From positions 744,001 through 808,000 of the forward strand of contig JACGCN010000010.1 in assembly GCA_014905825.1 (NCBI GenBank): 64,000 bases of DNA, read 5' to 3'. Numbering within the stretch: position 1 is the stretch's first letter; each line of letters begins with the position of its first letter. Below, in pieces: positions 1 through 10,951 of the stretch. The notes below the pieces were generated by a model. It had not been told where the DNA came from and made no database searches. It worked only from the letters and a program-made list of their open reading frames with translations. Origin of the DNA: Lyophyllum atratum. Lineage: Eukaryota > Basidiomycota > Agaricomycetes > Agaricales > Lyophyllaceae. The position numbers were made by a program, and so were the translations under genes.

Positions 1-826
1 CATTGTCACGACTTTACCCTGTATTCTTAAGAGATTTTAGCTCTCGTGTGGTCCTATTTGCAATTTGCTATATCTGTTCCCGAAGACAACGCAGGAGGAG
101 GGCCGGTACAGCATGAGCAGGCGGGACAATAAAGTGTGGAACAAAGCTCACTCTCAGAGAAGCCCCCAGATGCACAATGAGGCCGATCTTGTGAGTTCTA
201 TAACGATATTCACTTCTGACAGCTCAAGGTGGGCCAGTGACAAAACATCAATCGCTTGGGTTCACTGAGAATATCGCGTTATCATCGATCAGTCCGCTGT
301 ATTCGAGTTTTTCTTGGGGTGCTCAATAGCTTCTATTCACATACGACTGAGTTCTGGTCCACACGATCAGAAGGAGACAGCCAGTTTGGGTGGTCCTAGT
401 ACACACCTGCGGAGGTCGAAGCTCCGGTGGACATCGGATCCTTGAAGAAATAAGCCCCTTCCCGTATTCTTGTTCTTCAGCAGGTCCTCCTACGCGCCAA
501 CCTGAAGAAATGTCGAAAACGGACGGATGTCACTTGACCACGGCTTGTCTTGTTTGTCCGTGATGACCGGGGACTTCCGACGCTCCCCTGGCTTCCCGAC
601 AGTCAGTTAGCTGTTGCTCATCTCAGTTCTGTAGACTGTGTGTCACTCCAAATCCAAGTAAGTGTTGAGTTTGAACGTTTGAATGAAGACCCAAGAAATA
701 TATCTGAAGTCCACTCAGCCGACGATAGTCACTGATACACGGTCGCTCACAAGCGATAGAAGTGATTTTCTGACCCCCTCCTCCTACCGGCACTGGCTAG
801 TGTTACAACTTGAAAGCGATTATTTT
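1..826. other. Intergenic, no gene recognised
   Basis: Several short open frames occur on both strands, but none shows a domain, a signal peptide or a convincing exon series. The stretch ends exactly where the left arm of the large inverted repeat begins. Confidence 0.5.
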
Positions 827-2822
827 GTGCACGGTGTACATCACCAAATGAATACACGAGAGTTGAGCCATCCAAAGCCACACTTCCCGCAGTTCGTCTT
901 ATACAATTACACTTACGCCGTCCAAGCGCGTGATGAACTTCTCTCTAGATCTTTCATCATTTGTTAGCGAAGGATACCTTGCGTACTAAGCCTTTTCTGT
1001 GGATATGCCCTTATTTCTTATCTGCGCCATCGAACGTGGAAATCGAAGGTAAGATGTGTATATAAACCTCGTGGAAGAGCACAACACGCATCACCTCCGT
1101 TTCATCCACATGCCGCAACCTGACGCATCTGCTGTCGCAGAATATATCCTACCAGGAGACGAATCGGAACGAAAGCGGTATTGTATTTATACTTTATGTC
1201 ATCTTAATCGCTTCTTATACATCAACTGCTTTCCAGATTAGAAGGGCAGCATAGGCTCATCGTGTCATTGAACGACGGAAAGGTCGTTTTGCCAGTGTAC
1301 AAGCCATCTCCTGGAGACCACATCCTTGACTCCGGTACAGGAACTGGTCAGTCTGCTTGAGGGGTCTACGTTTGAAACCCTATTTATCATTACACGATAG
1401 GAATCTGGATCCTCGAGCTCGCGAAATCGTACCCTCCGTCAGTCACTTTCACAGGTATCGACATATCGTCGGACCATTTCCCACTTGCCCCTCCCTCGAA
1501 CATCAGCTTTCACGTTAAGTCGATCCTCGACGTTTCCGACGACTGGACGAACAAGTTCGCATTGGTTCATCAGCGCCTATTGCTTTTAGGGATCAAAGAG
1601 AAAGACTGGCCGACTACGCTGGCGATTATACACCGCATTACCAAACCCGGTGGATGTATACAGCTAGCCGAATATGGGAAAGTCGTCAGTGGGCCTGCTA
1701 CCGCACGCTTGGAAAGCATGACATCTGCGTTTTTCTCTGAACATGGGTTCTTGCGCGAACCTGCAGAGAAAATCCCGTCGATGCTTGAGGCTTTAGGCTT
1801 CGTTGACGTCGAAGTCAGCAAAGTTATGGTTCCTCTAGGCAAGTGGGGTGGCGAGAAAGGTGTTCTTGGCTATAATAACTTCACGAAATCCTATCGGACG
1901 GGGTTCAAGCCGGCATTTCTACGTGATGGGGGTTACGGAATTGTTAAAGACGAAGCTGAGATGGATGCTTTATTGGAAGAGATGAGACAGGAATGGGACG
2001 TCACTGAAGGATCTGGGGTGGAATATTTCACAATAGTTGCGAGGAAAGTCTAGGTAAATGCAAGGACTACGTTGTAACTATAATGTCGTTCAAACGAAAC
2101 CTGTCGAACGCCGTTTGAATCAATTGGGAACACCAAAATAGCAAAACGTCGTCCTACCTTTTGCCACCTGGCTGAGCTCTGGCAATTTAAAATCATCAAC
2201 TGGTTCATCACAGACGAGGAAAAGCAATCTTAGAGTATATCTCTTGATACATAGACATTTTTGATATGCGACGGACTATACATGGTCTTGCTCCAACTCG
2301 AACCTGGATGTAGTTTTCTTAGAGTCACTGACGACATCTGTGACCTTGCTCAAATGAACTTCGAGGTTTTGCATGCGAATGGGGTCACGGCTGTTCGAAC
2401 TGAGGCCGGAGATGTGGCTTCTTGAGTTGCTGGTGCCGACGCTGCTCGCAAACTTCGAGTTCGGCTTATGGAGTGCGATGCGGAGGAGAATCATATAGAA
2501 ACATATGGATATTATCGGCATGGTCTAAGAGGGATTTCGCCGGTAAGCACCGTAGCGTGACTACAAGCAAGATCGGCTAACGCACCATATCCATGATGAT
2601 ACTCTGGACGTTGGACTTTGCGACGAACAGGATTATAACGACTGTCAATGTCAGGGAATATATGGCGCCAGAATCAAGGACAACACGGGTAAAATGGCGA
2701 AGAGGTCCTTCTGTAGACCGGATACCAGTGACTCGACGGTCTACATTCCAAAGACGGAATGCCAAAAGACCTTGTATCATGTTTCAAGCCAGCAAGTCCA
2801 TGGTGAAGTCAGGAATTCTTAC
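827..2822 (+). repeat. Left arm of ~2-kb inverted repeat
   Basis: Seen directly: this arm reads as the reverse complement of 28957-30948, with scattered substitutions and small indels. The outer edge is at the bases gtgcacggtgtaca. The inner edge lies inside an intron of the minus-strand 7-TM gene, shortly after its donor site. The arm contains the whole methyltransferase gene, its 5' flank, the spacer and the last exons of the 7-TM gene. Because the left 7-TM gene continues intact beyond the arm while the right one is truncated, this arm looks like the source copy. The edges are set by eye to within a few bases. Confidence 0.93.
1110..2053 (+). CDS. SAM-dependent methyltransferase (left copy)
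   Basis: Predicted class I SAM methyltransferase of the fungal UMTA/LaeA-like type, which often modifies secondary metabolites; the substrate cannot be told. Three exons are visible: about 1110-1177, 1237-1346 and 1401-2053. The ATG at 1110 is the first in-frame methionine and gives MPQPDASAVAEYILPGDE, a typical family start. The SAM-binding motif I reads HILDSGTGTGIWILELA across the second intron. It is followed by an acidic strand end (FTGIDISSDHFP), by VHQRLLLLGI where the family usually has VHLR, and by KPGGCIQLAEYG for the post-motif strand. Length is about 275 residues, normal for the family. It is convergent with the 7-TM gene at 2276-3610 and has a near-identical partner at 29720-30663. 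Confidence 0.85.
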
Positions 2823-3610
2823 CAGTGCTGAGGACGTTTGCAGCCAACGAGCTGGCGAAAAAAGCCGTAACCCAGTGCGTTAACTGGTCGCCAAAGACGC
2901 CTGTGTGGTTCGCGGCATTGTGTGCGTGTGCGAAGAACCATAACAAGATGCTCGCAGTCACTGCCAACATGGCCACGACATGAGCGTCAGCGTTGATATC
3001 CACTGATCCACACTTACCGAGAGTAGTCAGCCAAAGCATTAGAGGAAGAATGACAATCCAAAAGTTGCTCCAAGCAACGTAACATCGATATATCTGGGGC
3101 GTTGTTATACAAAGCTGATAAGAGAAGCTAGGAATTGAAGTACGTACGACAACACCGTCTCCGAGAAGTGTCTGGAGAGTGTAAATGAGGTTCCGGAAGA
3201 ACCAAGTGAATGATCCCACATCGCCGAAGTATTTGATGGGTCCGTCTAACGTATCCCGGTGGTTGATAAAGCCATCGATGAGCCTATGTATGTCCATTCC
3301 CATATGCTGTCGATGCCTGTTAGCAGTATCTTTGATCAACGAAAGCCTAGCTCACCATGGTGCTGAACACTAGGAAAAGAGAAGCGGTCGTGAGCATGGC
3401 GTAGCTCTTCTCTCCTGACGTAAAGCGACGCCGGATTAAGGCGTAAGCAGTTGCTCCAAACATGAAAACAGAGAACCCTTGGAAAATGATGGTCTGGATG
3501 AGTAAACAGGGAAGAATCCGCGGAGAAGATAAAGAAACACCATAAAGGATGCCTTCGAGACCGGTAGACAAAGCAGTCGCGTAATCGAGAGCGACTCCTG
3601 CGCCAGACAT
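2276..3610 (-). CDS. Seven-TM fungal membrane protein (7-TM A)
   Basis: Multi-span membrane protein of an Agaricomycete-specific expanded family of unknown function; not a recognised transporter. The start at 3610 gives MSGAGVALDYATALSTGLEG, followed after a short intron by a hydrophobic helix (FSVFMFGATAYAL). Later exons give the family signature IYRCYVAW, then further hydrophobic stretches (IVILPLMLWLTTLG, VVAMLAVTASILLWFFA, GAIYSLTLTVVIILF) and a polar, Ser-rich C-terminal tail ending FELEQDHV. The 3' exons lie inside the inverted repeat, so a broken copy exists at 28957-29494. It is more distant from the 7-TM genes at 13161 and 18843 than those are from each other. A receptor-like role is only a guess from topology. 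Confidence 0.75.
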
Positions 3611-4243
3611 CGCGATATGTCAGGCGGGGTAGAGAGATGGTACGAGCGCCAAAGATGTGCTGGATAGCCTGGCTGACAATGCCGCAGCAGACGACGACGG
3701 AGGCGGCCTATTTGAGTGGTAGGTGATTGGAGCCCTCACATGGCAGTGAAAGTAGGTTCTGTAATGCAAAGTTGGAGAGTGACATGATCGTGATGGTCCA
3801 GAGTACTCTTTCTCTTTACGAAGCAGAGGATGGCAGCTTGGTTATGTTTAGCACTGTCGGCTCTCATGCTCTTGCGCACCATTCATACAGTGGGAGCGCA
3901 CATGGCATGCATGTCAAATCACTTTGGCAGCAACGTGACACTGCTCGCCACAGGGAAACCGATCTACATTGAGTCGAAATGTCGAGGCAACTTCTCATCC
4001 CACTCACCGAAGTTCGAGCCGAGGCTGCACTTGGCAAACTAGAGGAAATCCATCACGTAGCAGTATCATATAATTATTGTAATGATGCGTTTACGATTTA
4101 TCATCAATCACGCTATCTGTTGACCACCACCTATCCTCGGGATCGAAGTCGTGAACGCTCAAGTTGATATCGTTCGCTCGTTACTTGGGGACTCTATCAA
4201 CTTCTTGATGCTCCGTCCATCACCAGTCCGCCTGATTCGTGTA
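3611..4243. other. Intergenic, no gene recognised
   Basis: This is the divergent side of the 7-TM A gene, so its promoter should lie here. Overlapping short frames at 3727-4167 show no recognisable domain. Confidence 0.4.
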
Positions 4244-4702
4244 TTACTCGCCCACCACACCAGCTGGCTCGGAGGTCACCCAGCAACGCGGAGTATACTT
4301 GGCTGGCCTTCCAGCTGTAGGTCTTCCGTCATCACTGATATCTTCCCAAGGAATTCCGTGGAGAGCGTAAGTTTGGGTCCCCATGATCATCTCCATCCTT
4401 CGAGGGAATGGTTGTCCATCTGTCCCCTTCTTCAAGCACTGATCCTGTGCCAACACTTCTCCAACTTCCAACCACTCTTCGTGGCAGAGTTGGTAGTAGT
4501 CATCGACTGCAACCTGACGCAAAACCTCCATTGGTGCGGTTTGACGGTTGCATGCGCTTCGACAGTGATTTTATTTTTATCTCGAGTTCTACATGCGTGA
4601 GGACTCATGTCAGGATCTTCTTCTCCCTCGCACAACCCTCGCATCAGAAAACTCTCCACAGCCTTCTTTGATGCCTGCTGACACTACCCAATTCGCCTGC
4701 AG
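4244..4702 (-). CDS. Unrecognised possible coding exon(s)
   Basis: Two overlapping minus-strand frames are open here. One (about 4244-4531) reads as a plausible soluble protein: EVLRQVAVDDYYQLCHEEW, then TQTYALHGIPWEDISDDG, ending at a TAA. The other (about 4432-4702) starts just after a possible acceptor and gives KAVESFLMRGLCEGEEDPD. Used together they would need a splice or frameshift near 4530. No family is recognised. It could be a small lineage-specific gene, a remnant of a mobile element or chance. It sits directly upstream of the P450, divergently oriented. Confidence 0.3.
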
Positions 4703-4820
4703 GACATGCCGAGCAGTCCAAGTTATGTGGACCGTAAGATACAGGGATGACTGAGCGAGGTGAGCGCCGGAGAGGCGGCGTTAAATAGAATGGAAAGCAC
4801 ACCCAGCAGAACGAGCCACG

Positions 4821-6916
4821 ATGCCTCTGCTCGAGTCTCTATGGCCGTTCTTCATTTTCGTCGTCGCATTTACCGTCCATGTTTATAGACGGAGAGGACG
4901 TCTGCCGGGTCCGCGACCTCACCCACTCATCGGACATCTCTTGCAGATACCGCGTCAGAAAACCTGGAGATATTATGAGACGCTGTCAAAGCAGTATGGT
5001 AAGCCCAAGGCTCACTACGACAGACATGCCCTCTCACCCGCAGGTGCTCCCATTAGGTCCCATTGTAGGACTTTCGCTTGGTTTCAAAGAAGTCGTTGTC
5101 TTGAACGATGCCCGCGACGCAGAGGAACTCGTTCGTCACTTGTCTATGTCTATCCCGACCGTTATCCATCCTTGCATAGCTAGGGCGACGATCCGCGAAT
5201 TACTCATCCCGGCCTCCGCTGATATACGCAGGAAAATATCAATCGAACAACAAACGACTCTTGTTGATGGGGAACGATGATAATCTAAGAAAACAGCGCA
5301 ATGCTTTTCTTCAGATGCTTCAACCTCGAGGTGCGTCTGTATTACAATCAGATGTCTTAAAACCTGATAATTTCGGAGTACAGTACTCGGGGGCTATGAG
5401 CCAATCCAAGAAAACGAATCTCTGATACTCCTGTACAATTTTCTGGCGGACCCAAATACACCGGCATTGCACTCACAGCGGTTCTCCTCATCCATTGTCT
5501 TTTCCCTCACGTACGGTGACAGGATAGGTGACGGTGACACGAAGGCGATCATGTCTGTCCTGTTCAACTTCATCCGAAACGCCCTCCCCGGTGCTCATCT
5601 TGTTGACATATTCCCCATTTTGGATAAGCTTCCTGACTTCCTTTCCCCCTGGCGTAAGCAGGCGCTGGAGAATGCACGGGAGGAAGTGAAGGTCGGTATT
5701 CCACTTCCCCCCCTTCCCTGAATTTTGGCGTAAGGCGACTCACGGGTCCCTAGTTATTTGGGCGTCTGGTTTCGGGCGTGAAAAAGAAGATGGAAAATCA
5801 ACATATTGATATTGAATGTTTTGCGGCTCGTTTATGGGATCAGCAAGCCAAGTTAGAGCTGGATTTCGAAGACGTGGCTCGCAGTGAGTGCTTCTCCCCG
5901 TTCTCCTAGAATTTCGGAGCTTTGCGCTGGACTGATGTTCTACGCAACAAAGTCGCTGGCACATCATTCGGTGCTGGAACTGATACAACTGATGCCACCG
6001 TCGAGTGGTTTCTCATCGCCATGATTCTGTATCCACATACGTTGATCGCCGCGCAGGAGGAGATCGACGCTGCTCTCGGGGGCGACGAAGAGTCTATTCC
6101 TTCCTTCTCGATGATCGGACAGCTGCCTTACTGTGCCGCTCTGGTAAAGGAAGTCTTCAGATGGGCGCCAGCCGCACCAGCTTGTTTCCCACATTATTCC
6201 GAAGCAGACGACGAATATAAGGTGAATCCTCTGGCATTTGTCTATGTCGATGAACAAGTTCTTCAACCTTCAACATCACAGGGATACCTGGTAGGCATTC
6301 AATTCATACAGCTATTTCTGCCCCGATGAAAGGAATTCGAATATAAGATTAAAGCACGCACGACGGTTATTCCCTGCATTTGGTCAATGGTAGGTACACT
6401 TAAGTTTTGGTGCTAGGCAGGCGCGCTAACATTCCATAGCATCGCAACGAGGTGGAATTTCCAACGCCGGAGAAGTTCATCCCCGAACGATTTTCCCGGG
6501 ATGACTGGATCCCTACATTCGAATCATTGACCGAGGGCCATTACACCTTTGGATTTGGTCGTCGGTGCGTTCCTTGGGCCTCCACAAGGTATGAGCAATA
6601 CTAATAGTATCGTTTGTCGTAGAAAATGTCCGGCATACAACCTCGCGAGTAAGTCCGTTTGGATCGCACTTGTTCGTCTCATTTGGGCGTTCGACATTAT
6701 TCCTCAACTGGATTCGAGTGGCGCACCGATTTATCCCGATACGAACGACTGTACCTCTGGCATGAGCTCGTAAGTGGCCGCTCACATTGCTACCTGATAT
6801 TTATGATTTTGCGCGGTATTGGCGGCAGTCGACCCGCTAGCCTCCCCGTACAGCTCAAGCCACGATCGATCAAGCGCGCACGGCTGATCAAGCGGTCGCG
6901 GGATGACTTGGTGTGA
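4821..6916 (+). CDS. Cytochrome P450 monooxygenase
   Basis: Membrane-anchored microsomal P450, a heme-thiolate oxygenase of the kind that modifies secondary metabolites or xenobiotics; the substrate is unknown. The start at 4821 gives a hydrophobic anchor (PLLESLWPFFIFVVAFTVHV), a basic stop-transfer and the proline-rich hinge LPGPRPHPLIGHL. Many short introns interrupt the frame, and conserved blocks can be followed through them: YSSRPPLIYAG, the I-helix AGTSFGAGTDTTD, the ExxR motif in KEVFRW, FIPERF and the heme-binding loop FGFGRRKCPAYNLA. After a last intron the protein ends ...SRPASLPVQLKPRS..., a normal P450 tail, with the stop at 6916. One oddity is Ala instead of the usual Gly two residues after the heme Cys. 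No disabling lesion is visible when splice sites are chosen by eye. Confidence 0.88.
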
Positions 6917-7525
6917 GCGAAGACAACGAGGTAACGAACATCAGGCTAGCACAGTTCTGTAAAGCGACCAATCCAATTGGAAAGGCCTTTCTTCGTGCCC
7001 ACTTCTTGATGTATTTTTCATGGGTTCCGCCCCCCCCACCCTTGATGTGTGTTATGGCAGAGGGGGGGAAACGGGGTGCATAATTCAGGCATTGGACAAC
7101 ACGCAAGTTTACCTGGGCAATACGAGCATACTTGACGTCGACGGCCCGGCTGCTGGGTCGCAGTGGTCATTGACAAACACGGCCACTGCCTCCGACCCTA
7201 TCCTGCCTGAAAAATGCTGATGTATTCCAAGAGATAAGAACATAAAGGGATGTAGATGGGATGAGATACGGTGCAAAGACCAAAACGTGGATGCCAAATG
7301 AGCGAGTAGGTTGCAAGTCGTGTCGGTTATGAAGGGTCATGAAAGATCATCAGAGATCATGAAGATTGTGATGAAAATGTGAGGATGAGTCGGTATATGC
7401 ATGCGAGAATCGAAGCCGCGTCGTGAAGTGCAGACAAGAAAGCCAACGGAACCAAAGAAAAAGGAAGGGCAAGATCGAGCAACCAAGCATGTTCCTGTTA
7501 CACAGATCCACATCCCTACCACAAC
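6917..7525. other. P450 3' flank, no gene recognised
   Basis: Contains a C-run near 7030 and a short plus frame (7020-7220) of biased, Thr/Ala-rich composition that I cannot assign. Nothing else supportable is seen. Confidence 0.4.
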
Positions 7526-7864
7526 TCACCGGCCTCTCACTCCACGAGCACCAACCGCCCCCATCCCGCTCACACCCCACACGCCCCAGCGCATGAATCT
7601 CCTCAGCACGACCGCGCACACCCCGATCCCAATCAGCAGCACATACCGCGGGATTGTCGCCGGGTATAGCGCCCGTATCCTCGCAGCTCTGTCACGGCGC
7701 CTGCGCGCAGGGGATGCACCTGAGCTGGCTGCATCAGCATCATTTACACCAGCCGAGTGGTCATCGGTTGCGTCGTGCCCGGAGACAAACTCCGTCAACG
7801 GTGTGCCGACTGCGGCGGGGAGGGCTGCGCCGAGGAAGGCGGATAGAGCCCACGCAGTGAGCAT
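7526..7864 (-). CDS. Possible small membrane protein, unassigned
   Basis: An open frame of about 112 codons starts at an ATG at 7864. It begins MLTAWALSAFLGAALPAAVG, which resembles a signal peptide or membrane helix. It continues through a polar Asp/Ser/Arg-rich middle to a second hydrophobic stretch (YVLLIGIGVCAVVL). The upstream extension of the frame runs into FMO-derived sequence, so the FMO fragment at 7897 abuts its 5' side. It could be the C-terminal exon of a displaced membrane protein, or a GC-rich chance frame. The family is unknown. Confidence 0.28.
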   Translation of the reverse strand: MLTAWALSAFLGAALPAAVGTPLTEFVSGHDATDDHSAGVNDADAASSGASPARRRRDRAARIRALYPATIPRYVLLIGIGVCAVVLRRFMRWGVWGVSGMGAVGARGVRGR

Positions 7865-7896
7865 GCGGAGGTGGCGTACGACGCACGTATGGGCGT

Positions 7897-8709
7897 ATGG
7901 TGTGCAATGGACATTACCGCATACCCCGCTACCCAAATACCGCTGGAATCGCTCGATGGCTCAACTCCGGTCGAGCTTCCCACTCTGCATGGTACAGACA
8001 CCCGCGAAACCTCGGTGACACTGTGCTAGTGGTCGGTGCAGGTCCCAGCCGGCAAGATATCTCGGCTGAAATGCGCAGCGCCGCCCGTACGGTCATCCAT
8101 TCGGTCAGTGGGGCAGTAGCAGAAGAAATTGGCCGCGTTACGCGTTTTCGCGAGAACTGTGAAGCCACCTTCGAGGATGGGACGACGGAGTCGGGGATCA
8201 GCCATCGCATCCTCGCAAGTGGCTACGAGGTCTCGTTTCCATGTTTCGATGAAGATACCCTTCATTCAGAGATCCCACCACCGGCCCCGCCACTCCCCAG
8301 GGAGGTGTACAACTCAACTTACAGCGTCTTTCCTCTGGCGCGACATCTATTTCCTTTGCAGAACGCATTCCCGCTCAATAGTCTTGTTTTCCTAGGGCTA
8401 TTAGTGCGCGTGCCGCCGTTCCCAGTGGTAGAGGCACATGCACACGCCGCGCTGCGTCCGGTGCAGGAAGCGGTGGACATTATGACGCAATACGAGGAGC
8501 TGAGGCGGAAGGTCGGGGACAGCCCACTCGCCATCGCGGCGGCATGGCATCGCTTCGAGCCCATGGAGCAGTCGATTATAGAGATGCGTTGTATGCCTTT
8601 GCTGCGCCAGCGGACGGGGACTTGGAGGCGGTGTTGGACGACAAAGAGGGCAAGGGGAACGCTAGGTATACGCGTACTTCCGAAACGACTGCAGCAGCTG
8701 CACCTATAG
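7897..8709 (+). pseudogene. Decayed flavin monooxygenase (FMO) copy
   Basis: The translated sequence parallels residues from mid-protein onward of the intact FMO at 15511-17248: NGHYRIPRYP, WLNSGRASHSAWY, ISAEMRS, and NSTYSVFPLARHLFPLQNAF. The copy starts abruptly at CNGHYR with no N-terminal FAD-binding half upstream. The NADPH dinucleotide motif reads GAGPSRQD instead of GAGPSGLD, and the ATGY signature reads ASGY. Near 8571 a one-base loss relative to the intact copy shifts the frame; beyond it the expected DYRDALYAF continues in another frame. The truncation, damaged motif and frameshift together mark it as a pseudogene. It has the same strand as the functional copy. Confidence 0.87.
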
Positions 8710-10951
8710 CCAAACTGGATTCGGAAGATGATTGCATGATCGTCGGCCTCATTGATGGCGCCGATTTGGTCATATTTGTCTGCGCCTTTTACCGCAAGGT
8801 CCCTTCGCCGTCAGGTCTCTACCAAATTCCTTCTCAAGGTCGATGATGTGTTCATCCCAATACGAATGAAACGTCGGTTATTCGTTGGGTCTAGTTCGAG
8901 GATGCAGATCGACGCGTCGTTCTCCGTAATCTGGTTTTGGAAACGCGAACGGCGTTTCGTCGTCGACTAGGGCCACTACGTGCTGCATAGTCGAGGGACT
9001 GACAGTATATGGCCAGGAGGATTGCGCCGCTCTGAGAGATACGTCATGAGTCGATTGCTGTAGGGAGCGGGGTGAAAGTGCTCATGCGTATTCGTAGTGA
9101 GGTGAGTTGTCCCCGGTCCGCCAGTTTCCCATTCCTAACGCGCAAATAGGCCTTTTTTCATCTGAATGGATGCCTTCGCATTCTAATTGCACGCATTGTG
9201 GGACCTGGAGACAGACACCTGCTACATGCTTGGGAAAACGATGATACATCAGCGGCAGGTGCAACGGTACCGCACGCGTGATTCTCGGCCGTGACGATTT
9301 ACACCCAAGTTCTACCCAGCGAGAGCTCCGGCACTCGTTTGGGAGAGGTTGCCACTGCTTACGCTACTACGATGGCCAGTGATTACTCCTACGAGCCAGA
9401 CGCGCAGGGCCTTCATCCTGGCTAGAAAACTGACCGTTGTCCTGGTGCCGTAAGGTACAAGGTTTTGCTACGAGGCCTCCCACTTCGGGGGAAGATGCGA
9501 GCTATTGTTGTGGGACGCGATCTGACTCCGTCTGCGCAAGCATAACACTCACGGCGCTGCATTTTATCGACAAGAGCCTCTCTGGCGCCGCGTCTTCTCT
9601 CCCCGAGGATCCTCATGTTCATAAGGCGGAACATGAAATACGGGACCCATGGACGCCAATATGCCTATAAGGATATGGCTCGAAGCTGAGCGGTGGGCTA
9701 CTGTGGCAGTGGGTCATGGAGAGTGTGTGGAGGGCCTGATTCAAGAGGTGAATGTGGTGGTTGGGATGACGAAAGTCGTACGTCGTCGACATATATCAAG
9801 CTGCTCTGCCGTTGTAAGCTCGCATAGCTATGAAGAGTTTTGAACATTGCAGCTAGGAGCTAGAAGCACTGGTCTTGTTCTCTCCAGCCCGCGGGAGTCA
9901 CGCGCAGGTGACACACCGCAGGTCAAACCCATCAGAACTGCTTCGCATGCAGCTATGATTCACTGGGACGCTGGCGATTAGCACGAGGGAACGGTGTGCG
10001 GCAGCTATGTTCAGGCAATCGAGGTCCTCCGATTGATTCACTGATGTTGGAAACGGTAGCATGCGACAGCAGCAAAGCTGGAGGTTGGCCGCTGTAGGCC
10101 CACCCCGCCCAGACGAGCAGTGAAGAGCGGGGAAATTGAGCTCTCAGAGTGGTCAAGCGCATAAAATAACTATGCCCTCACCGCGGATGGAAGGCAATGG
10201 TAGAGGGGTAGCGGGGAAGACGGGACGGTTGAGTCATGAGGATTTGGTACAAAGGACTTGCTCGGTGCCCGGTTGTTGCTTGTTGGAGGAGCCTTTGACA
10301 GGATCGGTTCGACTGCGGAAGTTGATGGAACATGTACTGCGACGCGAGGAATTAGTCCCGTTCCACTTTCGAAATTCAAACCTGGCAATTAACTTCGGTG
10401 TGTCGGATACGTCGTTATGTTCCATCGCATTGAATCCACTGAATGGGCATCTCAACAGATTTCTTTGCCAAACTGCAGTCCGTTTTCTGTCGTGAATTAC
10501 CCAGTAGCGTTTGATTGTGCACGCAATAGCTGGAAAATCCAGCAAAGTGCATCTAGACATCGTTTGATTGACTATATTCACTGTGGCGAAGGCTGAACAA
10601 AACACAGGAGGAACCTTTCCCTATCAAACAAAGAAAAGTTCTCTCGATCAACTTATTCCAACCTCAAATCGTGCTTCTTCTCCGGTAGCTGTGTTTCTGT
10701 GCCTGCTTTTGGCGGAACTTTTGTTCGATTCTTGGGCGACCCAGTCTCACGTCACTACTGCAAACACCCCAAGCGTTTTTATGTCACAAACAAGCGTCGG
10801 TGAGTGGTCGCCCTCTTTCTCCGCAGCAACACGCAGTACCAACGTTGGACAGCGTTCTTGATCCCTTCAACGAGCGGCTTGATCCTTTATCGGTATAAAT
10901 AGGCCAGGGAGAACAAGAATTTTCCCACTACTAATAGTGACAACAGCCGCG
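8710..10951. other. Long gene-poor interval
   Basis: About 2.2 kb between the FMO pseudogene and the RTA1 gene. Short frames on both strands (for example 9422-9634 minus and 10136-10495 plus) lack domains or consistent exon structure. The last 100 bases should hold the RTA1 promoter; a TATA-like stretch (gtataaata) lies near 10894. Nothing else is recognised. Confidence 0.4.

Noticed and set aside
1056..1109. Upstream extension of the methyltransferase (YINLVEEHNTHH)
   Set aside because: There is no ATG in this stretch. The in-frame ATG at 1110, conserved in the right copy at 30663, is the better start.
7401..8018. Plus-strand open frame of about 205 codons
   Set aside because: It is Pro/Thr-rich without a domain and runs out of frame into the FMO pseudogene, so it joins unrelated sequences.
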